Positions 5,371-10,354 of a DNA stretch of 10,354 nucleotides are shown piece after piece. Within the stretch, counting starts at the first letter, position 1. Every line of letters starts with the position of its first letter. Under the pieces are notes generated by a model. That model was given only the letters and a program-made list of their open reading frames with translations. It was not told where the DNA came from and ran no database searches. The stretch is from NCBI GenBank assembly GCA_937983085.1, contig CALJKZ010000272.1, forward strand, positions 1 through 10,354, given 5' to 3'. Position numbers and translations under genes: made by a program. The stretch comes from an uncultured Gemmatimonadales bacterium (GTDB lineage: Bacteria > Gemmatimonadota > Gemmatimonadetes > Longimicrobiales > Gaopeijiaceae).

Positions 5371-7289
5371 CCTGCCGACGCCTCGCTGTCGGATTTTCCG
5401 ACGATTCGCAGGAAGACCACCAGGATGGCCGCGCCAGCCAAGAGCGCGATCCAGGGTGACAGACCGTACGCCGTCCCGATGTTGCCGAGGAGGATGCCCA
5501 CGACGCCCACGGCCAGCGCGTAGGGGAGCTGGGTGCGCACGTGGTCCACGTGGTCGCACGCCGATGCCGTGGACGAGAGTACCGTGGTGTCGGAGATGGG
5601 CGAGCAGTGGTCCCCGAAGATGGCTCCGGCCAGGACCGACGCGATGGCTCCCAGGAGAACGGCCTCGGCGGGCCCTCCGGGATAGACGTCCGGACCCCCC
5701 AGGGTGACGGTGAGGGGAATCACCACCGGCAGCATGATGGCCATGGTTCCCCACGAGGTTCCCGTGGCGAAGGCCATGGCGGCCGAGGTGACGAAGACCA
5801 CGGCGGGCATGAGCTCGATTGGGAACCGGTCGGAAAGGAGGAGGGCGAGGAAGTCCGACGTGCCGATGACCTCGGTGACGGAGCCCAGCGACCACGCCAG
5901 GGTCAGGATGAGCATGGCGATCATCATGGCCCGCATGCCGCCGACCAGGGCGTCGACGGCTTCGGTGAGGCTCAGGAGGCGCTGGCCCATGGACAGGGCG
6001 ATGGCCATGAGGACACCGGACAGGGATCCCCAGAGTAGGGTCGCGAACGGGTCGGCGTCGCCGAAGACGTCCCGGAGGCTCGCGTCAGGTCCGACGGACG
6101 CCCGCCCGGAGAGGTAGAGGCCGATGAGAACGACGACGACCACGGTGAGGACCGGGATTCCTGCGTTGTACCAGCTCCTGGGTGCGCCCTCCTTCGGCTC
6201 CATGATCTCGCCGGAGGTGTCGACGGCCAGCGTCGCATCGGGTCGATGCAGGCCGCCGCCGGACGATGCCCGACGCTCGGCCGTGAGCATGGCCCCGAAG
6301 TCCCGGTCCATGGCCGAGGTGAGAACGACGAAGAAAAGCGCCAGCAGAGGATAGAAGAGGTAGGGGATGGTCTGAACGAAAACCCCGAACGGACTGAGGC
6401 CCGCGAGGAACTCGGCGCTCGCCGGATTCTGCTGCGCGGCAATGCCGAAGCCGTCGCCGATGAGACTGATCTCGTAGCCTACCCAGGTGGAGACGGGGAC
6501 GAGGGCGGCGACCGGCGCCGCGGTCGAGTCCACCAGATACGCCAGCTTCTCCCGGGAGATCTTCAGGCGGTCGGTGATGGGCCGCATGGTGTTGCCGACG
6601 ATGAGCGTGTTGGCGTAGTCGTCGAAGAAGATGGCCATGCCCGCGGCCCAGGTGGCGAGCTTGCCGCGGCGCGGTGTGCTGGCCAGGGGCGCCACGGCCT
6701 CCACGATGCCCAGGGTCCCGCCGTTTCGGGAGATGAGGCCCACCATGCCGCCGAGCAGGAGCGAGAAGACGACGATGGCGGCGTGGTCCCCGTCGGCGAG
6801 GGCGGGCACGACGAAGGTGTCGATCATGCGCCCCGTAGCCGATATGGGGTTGAACCCGGCCAGCGCGAGTGCGCCGAGCCACACTCCGGCGAAGAGGGCG
6901 GTGAGGACCTCCCGGAAGATGAGGGCGAGGACGATGGCCACGAGGGGTGGAACGATGGAGTACCAGCCTGACGTGACGGTCGCGTCGTGGGACAACTCGG
7001 TGTCGCCGACGACGATGGTGAGGGGGAGGTCATCGGACGATTCGATGACCAGGTCGCGCAGAATGAGGGAGTCCGGGGGGGACACGGCGACGTCGGTGCC
7101 CAGAAGGCGCCCGTCGGCCGCTCTCACCTCGACCCAGGCCGACTCGACGTCGTAGGATCCGAAGACGACGATCTCGAACGGAACGCCCCGGAGTATGACA
7201 CCCGGTGGCTCGGACAGGACCTGTGCGTCGGCAGGAACGGCCACGGCGATGAGGGCGACGGCGGCGAGAACGACGGATCGGAAGCTCAT
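5364..7289 (-). CDS. NhaC-family Na+/H+ antiporter with signal peptide and exported N-terminal domain
   Basis: The C-terminal 530 of 641 residues form a polytopic antiporter of the NhaC family, exchanging Na+ for H+ across the inner membrane. Family signatures are FFDDYANTLIVGNTMRPITD (211-230), FATGTSWGTMAIMLP (517-531), GDHCSPISDTTVLSSTAS (569-586) and DHVDHVRTQLPY (589-600); about a dozen hydrophobic segments lie between 110 and 630. A signal peptide (VVLAAVALIAVAVPADA, residues 6-22, cleavage likely after ADA) and a roughly 85-residue soluble domain (23-108) of alternating hydrophobic and polar residues precede it, suggesting a beta-sandwich outside the membrane. Most NhaC proteins lack this part. 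It is transcribed alone, convergent with the lipoprotein gene and divergent from pyr genes. ATG 7289 is the only start that keeps the signal peptide, but no clear Shine-Dalgarno site precedes it. Ion specificity is inferred; related carriers exchange organic acids. Confidence 0.9.
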   Translation of the reverse strand: MSFRSVVLAAVALIAVAVPADAQVLSEPPGVILRGVPFEIVVFGSYDVESAWVEVRAADGRLLGTDVAVSPPDSLILRDLVIESSDDLPLTIVVGDTELSHDATVTSGWYSIVPPLVAIVLALIFREVLTALFAGVWLGALALAGFNPISATGRMIDTFVVPALADGDHAAIVVFSLLLGGMVGLISRNGGTLGIVEAVAPLASTPRRGKLATWAAGMAIFFDDYANTLIVGNTMRPITDRLKISREKLAYLVDSTAAPVAALVPVSTWVGYEISLIGDGFGIAAQQNPASAEFLAGLSPFGVFVQTIPYLFYPLLALFFVVLTSAMDRDFGAMLTAERRASSGGGLHRPDATLAVDTSGEIMEPKEGAPRSWYNAGIPVLTVVVVVLIGLYLSGRASVGPDASLRDVFGDADPFATLLWGSLSGVLMAIALSMGQRLLSLTEAVDALVGGMRAMMIAMLILTLAWSLGSVTEVIGTSDFLALLLSDRFPIELMPAVVFVTSAAMAFATGTSWGTMAIMLPVVIPLTVTLGGPDVYPGGPAEAVLLGAIASVLAGAIFGDHCSPISDTTVLSSTASACDHVDHVRTQLPYALAVGVVGILLGNIGTAYGLSPWIALLAGAAILVVFLRIVGKSDSEASAGA

Positions 7290-7316
7290 GGGCAGCGTTG
7301 TCGGAGTGCGGTCCTA

Positions 7317-7336
7317 CCGGTGGGGCCCGCCACCGG
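7317..7336. other. Hairpin in the antiporter leader
   Basis: CCGGTGG (7317-7323) and CCACCGG (7330-7336) form a perfect 7-bp stem with a 6-nt loop. It lies 28 nt upstream of the antiporter ATG, downstream of its putative promoter, so it would sit in the mRNA 5' leader. It could influence ribosome access, as the start lacks a clear Shine-Dalgarno site. Role is unknown. Confidence 0.35.
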
Positions 7337-7364
7337 AGTGCATGGTGCGGCATCGAGCGTGCCC

Positions 7365-7394
7365 ACTATGGGGAATCCTGAGCCTGCGTGACAG
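7365..7394 (-). promoter_or_regulatory. Weak candidate promoter for the antiporter gene
   Basis: Read on the minus strand, CTGTCA (7394-7389) and CATAGT (7370-7365) are separated by 18 nt, each matching four of six consensus bases. It is the best pair I see in the upstream region. In such G+C-rich DNA it may be chance. Confidence 0.25.
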
Positions 7395-7418
7395 TCCGGC
7401 GTCACGTTGACCCGAACC

Positions 7419-7428
7419 GGGGATCCCC
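7419..7428. other. Perfect 10-bp palindrome in the divergent intergenic region
   Basis: GGGGATCCCC lies between the divergent antiporter and pyr genes, flanked by two direct CCGAAC copies (7412-7417 and 7428-7433). The place suits a regulator site; no known operator is matched. The 7290-7497 gap contains this, the hairpins at 7317 and 7451 and no credible extra gene. Confidence 0.25.
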
Positions 7429-7450
7429 CGAACTTTCCGCCGCCGCGAGC

Positions 7451-7471
7451 GGCTCCGGCTTCCCCGGAGCC
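7451..7471 (+). promoter_or_regulatory. Strong hairpin in the pyr leader
   Basis: GGCTCCGG (7451-7458) and CCGGAGCC (7464-7471) form a perfect 8-bp stem with loop CTTCC, ending 26 nt before the pyrR ATG. No T-run follows, so it is not a standard intrinsic attenuator, and I see no match to the Bacillus PyrR-binding loop. It may be a leader structure of the pyr transcript or a remnant of one. Confidence 0.35.
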
Positions 7472-7497
7472 CACCCTCGCTCCTCCAACCCGCTTCC

Positions 7498-7975
7498 ATG
7501 ACTGCTCCGACCCGCATCCACGTCATGAGCGAATCCGAGGTGAGACTGGACCACGCCCGGACGGCTAGCGAGAGCGTCGAGATGACCGGGGGGCCCGACG
7601 GGCTCGCGCCGATCGGCAGACAGCGGCGCGGCACCCCGAGGCGTTCTCGCGGGGGTGGGGCCCATCCCCATGATCGGCGGGTCTGAGCTCCCGACCAACG
7701 GCATCGACGACCGCTGCGTGGTCATCGTGGACGATGTCGCCTACACGGGTCGGACGGCCCGTGCCGCCCTCAACGAGCTCAGCGACTGGGGCCGCCCTCG
7801 CCGGATCCTCCTGTGCGTGCTCGTGGACCGAGGAGGCCGGGAGCTGCCCCTCCAGCCCGACGTCACCGGGCGGACGGTCCAGGTGTTGAACCACCAACGG
7901 GTCGAAGTCCTGGTGCCCGAGATCGACGGTCGGCTGGCGGTGGAACTCATCCAGACCGACGGAGGTGACGCGTGA
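7498..7975 (+). pseudogene. pyrR: Broken pyrR (pyr operon regulator / uracil phosphoribosyltransferase)
   Basis: PyrR normally senses UMP/UTP and represses pyr transcripts, often with uracil phosphoribosyltransferase activity. The downstream piece (7655-7975) is clearly its C-terminal half: VVIVDDVAYTGRTARAAL is the PRPP-binding loop, followed by WGRPRRILLCVLVDRGGREL and VEVLVPEIDG. The N-terminal part lies in another frame (7498 to about 7640): SEVRLDHARTASESVEMTGG and DGLAPIGRQRRGTP resemble the first helix and the LVGIxxRG strand of the family. Between RRG and VDDV only 97 nt remain; about 60 residues are usual, so roughly 29 codons including the YRDD region are missing and the frame shifts. 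The first frame stops at 7684-7686; the second is closed upstream by TGA at 7583. Pro and Arg replace expected hydrophobic residues (APIGRQRRG), suggesting decay. No good Shine-Dalgarno site precedes either piece. A sequencing or assembly error is the main alternative. The stop overlaps pyrB. Confidence 0.7.
7961..7968 (+). promoter_or_regulatory. Strong ribosome binding site for pyrB
   Basis: GGAGGTGA is a near-perfect anti-16S match; its GGAGG core ends 6 nt before the GTG at 7972 and lies inside the pyrR remnant. It supports this start and lets pyrB be translated even though pyrR is broken. Confidence 0.75.
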
Positions 7976-8943
7976 GCGAGGACCGCCTTTCCCTGGGCAA
8001 GGACCTGGTGGGGCTGGAGCACCTTTCGGCGGAGCAGCTCCACATGATCCTCGACACCGCCGAGCCCTTCAAGGAGATCTCGGAGCGGAGGATCAAGAAG
8101 GTCCCGGTCCTCCGGGGCAAGACCATCGTCAATCTCTTCTTCGAGGCGTCCACCCGCACCCGCATCTCGTTCGAGTTCGCGGAGAAGCGGTTGAGCGCCG
8201 ACACGGTCAACATCTCCTCGTCGGGGTCGTCGGTTGTGAAGGGCGAGACGCTGGTGGACACGGCGCGCAACCTCGAAGCCATGCGCATCGACATGGTGGT
8301 GATCCGCCACGGTGCCTCGGGCGCGGCTCGCTTCCTGGCCGACCGGATTCCGTCCAACGTCATCAACGCCGGTGACGGATGGCACGAGCATCCGACACAG
8401 GGGCTGCTGGACCTCCTCACCATCCGCGACCACCGTGGGCCTCTGAAGGGCATGAAGGTCTGCATCGTCGGCGACATCCTCCACTCCCGGGTGGCTCGAT
8501 CCAACATCTACGGGTTGAGGACCCTGGGTGCCGAGGTAGCGGTCTGCGGACCGCGCACGCTCATGCCCCCGGCACCGGAGGAGATGGGATGCACCGTCTT
8601 CACCCGCGTCGAGGAGGCCATCGAATGGGCCGACGTCCTCAACGTGCTCCGCCTCCAGTTGGAGCGCATGCAGGGGGGGTACGTGCCCAGTCTTCGTGAA
8701 TACAACCGGATCTGGGGGGTCTCCACACGCCGCTTGGAGGCGGCGCCGAAGGACATCCTCGTGCTTCATCCGGGGCCGATGAACCGCGGCGTCGAAATCG
8801 ATTCCGATGTCGCCGACGGCGACCACTCGGTCATTCTGAACCAGGTGACCAACGGCGTCGCCGTCCGGATGGCCGTTCTGTACCTCCTGGCCGGGGGGCA
8901 ACCCGAGAAGGCCGAAGCCGCAAAGCAGGGAGCCGAGGGATGA
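7972..8943 (+). CDS. pyrB: Aspartate carbamoyltransferase catalytic subunit
   Basis: PyrB joins carbamoyl phosphate and aspartate to carbamoyl-aspartate, the first committed step of pyrimidine synthesis. The 323-aa sequence has the carbamoyl-phosphate motif FFEASTRTRISFE (STRTR at 60-64), the mobile-loop SSVVKGET (Lys90), GDGWHEHPTQGLLD (134-147), GDILHSRVARSN (167-178) and HPGPMNRGVEI (266-276). HPGPMNRG, in place of the E. coli HPLPR, is seen in ATCases that associate with dihydroorotase, as in Aquifex and Pseudomonas. All active-site blocks are present. No pyrI regulatory chain is encoded here; pyrC follows with a 4-nt ATGA overlap, fitting an ATCase-dihydroorotase complex (inference). The GTG start overlaps the stop of the pyrR remnant and has a strong Shine-Dalgarno site. 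Confidence 0.97.
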   Translation: MSEDRLSLGKDLVGLEHLSAEQLHMILDTAEPFKEISERRIKKVPVLRGKTIVNLFFEASTRTRISFEFAEKRLSADTVNISSSGSSVVKGETLVDTARNLEAMRIDMVVIRHGASGAARFLADRIPSNVINAGDGWHEHPTQGLLDLLTIRDHRGPLKGMKVCIVGDILHSRVARSNIYGLRTLGAEVAVCGPRTLMPPAPEEMGCTVFTRVEEAIEWADVLNVLRLQLERMQGGYVPSLREYNRIWGVSTRRLEAAPKDILVLHPGPMNRGVEIDSDVADGDHSVILNQVTNGVAVRMAVLYLLAGGQPEKAEAAKQGAEG

Positions 8944-10223
8944 GCGCCAAGTCGTTGTTGAAGGGAGGACGTGTCGTCGATCCGAGCCAGTCTCTCGACG
9001 ACACCGTCGACGTCCTCCTCGTGGACGGGAAGGTCGCCGCGGTGGGTGCGGACGTTTCGGCCGGGGAGGACGCGGAGATCGTGGACTGCGCGGGACTCGT
9101 GGTGACACCCGGGCTCATCGACGTCCATGTGCATCTCAGGGAGCCCGGCGAGGAGCACAAGGAAACCATCGCATCCGGCGCCGCCTCGGCGGCCGCTGGC
9201 GGCTTCACCGCCGTGTGCGCCATGCCCAACACCGATCCGCCCATCGACGACCCGGCGGCCGTGGGCTTCGTCGTCGCCGCGGGGCGGGCCGCCGGCCTCG
9301 CTCGGGTCTACCCGGTAGGGTGCATCTCGGTGGGGCGTGAGGGCGAGCGCCTGACGCTGGTGGGCGAGATGGTGGAGGCGGGGGCCGTCGCCATCACGGA
9401 CGACGGCAACCCGGTCATGAACTCGGGACTCATGCGCCTGGCCCTCGAGTATTCGCAGGCCTTCGGTATTCCGGTGGCCGACCACCCCGAGGACCTGGGC
9501 CTTTCGGCCAAGGGGCACATGAACGAGGGAATCGTCTCGTCGCGCCTCGGACTCGCGGGCAAGCCCAACGCCAGTGAGGACATCCACATCGTACGGGATC
9601 TGCTCCTCGCCGAGCTGACCGGTGGACACATCCATCTCCAGCACGTCTCCACGGCCTTCGGCGTCGAGTCCATCCGACAGGCCAAGGCCCGGGGTGTGCG
9701 CGTGACGGCGGAGGCCTCGCCCCACCACCTGGTCCTGACCCACGAAGCGGTGGACGGCTACCGGACGGAGGCGAAGATGAATCCGCCCCTACGAACCGAG
9801 GCCGATGTCGAGGCCGTGCGGCGTGGTGTGGCGGACGGCACGCTGGACACCATCGCCACCGACCACGCGCCGCACCACTACGACGAGAAGGAGGCGGCCT
9901 TTGCCGACGCCCCCAACGGGATCGTCGGCCTGGAGACGGCTCTGGGCATCGTTCTCACCCGGGTGGTGCGGGAGGGGGTCATCGACCTCCCGACCATGGT
10001 CGAGCGGATGAGCTGTCAGCCGGCGCGGGCCTTCAACCTTCCAGGCGGCACACTGGCCGAGGGGTCGGTGGCCGACGTCACCGTCTTCGATCCCGAAGAG
10101 ACGTGGACGGTGGATGCGAAGACGTTCGCGTCCAAGAGCCGGAACACCCCCTTCGACGGATGGGAACTGAAGGGCCGTCCCCGTCGGACCATCGTGGGCG
10201 GGCGGACGGTCTGGTCGGCTTGA
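8940..10223 (+). CDS. pyrC: Dihydroorotase, type I
   Basis: PyrC cyclises carbamoyl-aspartate to dihydroorotate using zinc. The 427-aa protein shows the amidohydrolase signature DVHVHLREPG (His63, His65), MPNTDPP (105-111), the DDG of AITDDGNP (Asp154-Asp155), ADHPED (His182), LQHVST (His235), NPPLR (substrate contact, 281-285), and TDHAPHHYDEKE (Asp318 as likely catalytic Asp). The sequence type and length fit the class I enzymes that resemble the Aquifex protein, which is active as a complex with ATCase; the tight 4-nt overlap with pyrB supports co-production. ATG 8940 has GGGAG 7 nt upstream. A terminator-like hairpin lies about 75 nt after the stop, so this may be the last gene of the operon. 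All expected catalytic motifs appear intact. Confidence 0.97.
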   Translation: MSAKSLLKGGRVVDPSQSLDDTVDVLLVDGKVAAVGADVSAGEDAEIVDCAGLVVTPGLIDVHVHLREPGEEHKETIASGAASAAAGGFTAVCAMPNTDPPIDDPAAVGFVVAAGRAAGLARVYPVGCISVGREGERLTLVGEMVEAGAVAITDDGNPVMNSGLMRLALEYSQAFGIPVADHPEDLGLSAKGHMNEGIVSSRLGLAGKPNASEDIHIVRDLLLAELTGGHIHLQHVSTAFGVESIRQAKARGVRVTAEASPHHLVLTHEAVDGYRTEAKMNPPLRTEADVEAVRRGVADGTLDTIATDHAPHHYDEKEAAFADAPNGIVGLETALGIVLTRVVREGVIDLPTMVERMSCQPARAFNLPGGTLAEGSVADVTVFDPEETWTVDAKTFASKSRNTPFDGWELKGRPRRTIVGGRTVWSA

Positions 10224-10247
10224 TCGCCAGGCGTGTGCCGGGCGGTC

Positions 10248-10260
10248 GCCGCGCAGCGGC
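10248..10260. other. Short hairpin downstream of pyrC
   Basis: GCCGC (10248-10252) and GCGGC (10256-10260) form a 5-bp stem with loop GCA. No T-run follows. It may be incidental in G+C-rich DNA. Confidence 0.2.
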
Positions 10261-10295
10261 CGTCGCACCGAGGCGGCGTTCGCGGGACTCGGGTA

Positions 10296-10334
10296 CACAA
10301 AAAGAACCGGGGCCGCGAAGGCTCCCGGGTCTTT
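10296..10334. terminator. Rho-independent terminator, probably bidirectional
   Basis: AAAGA-A-CCGGGG-CC (10301-10314) pairs across loop GCGAA with GG-C-TCCCGG-G-TCTTT (10320-10334), with one mismatch, one G-T wobble and one bulged C. On the minus strand the stem (CCGGG and GCC against GGC and CCCGG) is followed by TTCTTTTTGTG, a classic U-tract; on the plus strand the 3' side is only TCTTT. It would end the pyr operon and a minus-strand gene converging from beyond the right edge. No credible gene lies in the last 130 bases. Confidence 0.65.
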
Positions 10335-10354
10335 CGACGGACAGGGCGCGGTTC

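Noticed and set aside
7412..7433. CCGAAC repeats shared with the lexA promoter (CCGAACCG at 2640-2647) as a common operator
   Set aside because: The word is short and G+C-rich and the flanks differ; chance occurrence is likely without a genome-wide test.
7407..7435. TTGACC as a -35 box for the pyr operon
   Set aside because: No acceptable -10 lies 16-19 nt downstream (best is GAACTT or AACTTT), so I do not call a promoter.
7655..7975. The C-terminal PyrR piece as a functional small protein of 106 aa
   Set aside because: It lacks the N-terminal half of the phosphoribosyltransferase fold and has no good ribosome site; the N-terminal remnant just upstream points to a broken gene instead.
7741..9108. 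Long minus-strand open frame of 455 codons antisense to pyrB and pyrC
   Set aside because: Its sequence is Arg/Pro/His-rich low complexity without motifs, and it lies wholly opposite conserved enzymes.
1..10354. CRISPR arrays, transposons, integrases, tRNA genes or defence modules
   Set aside because: No regular repeat-spacer pattern, terminal inverted repeats, transposase or integrase motifs or tRNA cloverleaf were seen on either strand.

Overview
This window is a compact, G+C-rich (about two thirds by eye) stretch of a bacterial chromosome. It holds housekeeping genes only. I see no insertion sequence, prophage, integrase, CRISPR array, tRNA or rRNA. Third codon positions are strongly G/C and several genes overlap by 4 nt, as in a streamlined high-GC genome. 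A glutaminyl-tRNA synthetase with a GatB/YqeY-type tail, a lipoprotein of the GHL10 family, an NhaC antiporter with an exported N-terminal domain and a pyrR-pyrB-pyrC order together suggest an environmental Gram-negative or deep-branching lineage. Gemmatimonadota or a relative is my tentative guess; it rests on family recollection and not on a marker gene.

Layout. (1) 1-2615: the 3' part of glnS (GlnRS plus GatB-like appendix) overlaps gltX, so the two Glx-tRNA synthetases form one translationally coupled unit. (2) 2616-5264: a good sigma70-type promoter drives a LexA-family regulator, followed by tadA (tRNA adenosine deaminase) and a secreted lipoprotein of the GHL10/DUF187 glycosidase-like family. 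The last two overlap. (3) 5265-5363: a short convergent junction with a degenerate tandem repeat and small hairpins. (4) 5364-7289, minus strand: a Na+/H+ antiporter of the NhaC family preceded by a signal peptide and an exported soluble domain. (5) 7290-7497: a divergent intergenic region with three palindromic or hairpin elements. (6) 7498-10223: the pyrimidine operon, with a broken pyrR (frameshift plus internal loss), then intact pyrB and pyrC linked by 4-nt overlaps. (7) 10224-10354: an intergenic end with a terminator-like hairpin that looks bidirectional.

Functional picture. glnS and gltX supply Gln-tRNA and Glu-tRNA. TadA makes inosine at the wobble base of tRNA-Arg. PyrB and PyrC carry out steps 2 and 3 of de novo pyrimidine synthesis, and the adjacent regulator PyrR appears inactivated. 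The two observations most worth following are these: the LexA homologue has lost the Ala-Gly cleavage bond and both catalytic residues of its autoprotease domain, so it is unlikely to be a classical RecA-cleaved SOS repressor; and the pyrR remnant suggests rewired or relaxed control of the pyr operon (or a sequence error). I found no clearly new multi-gene system.
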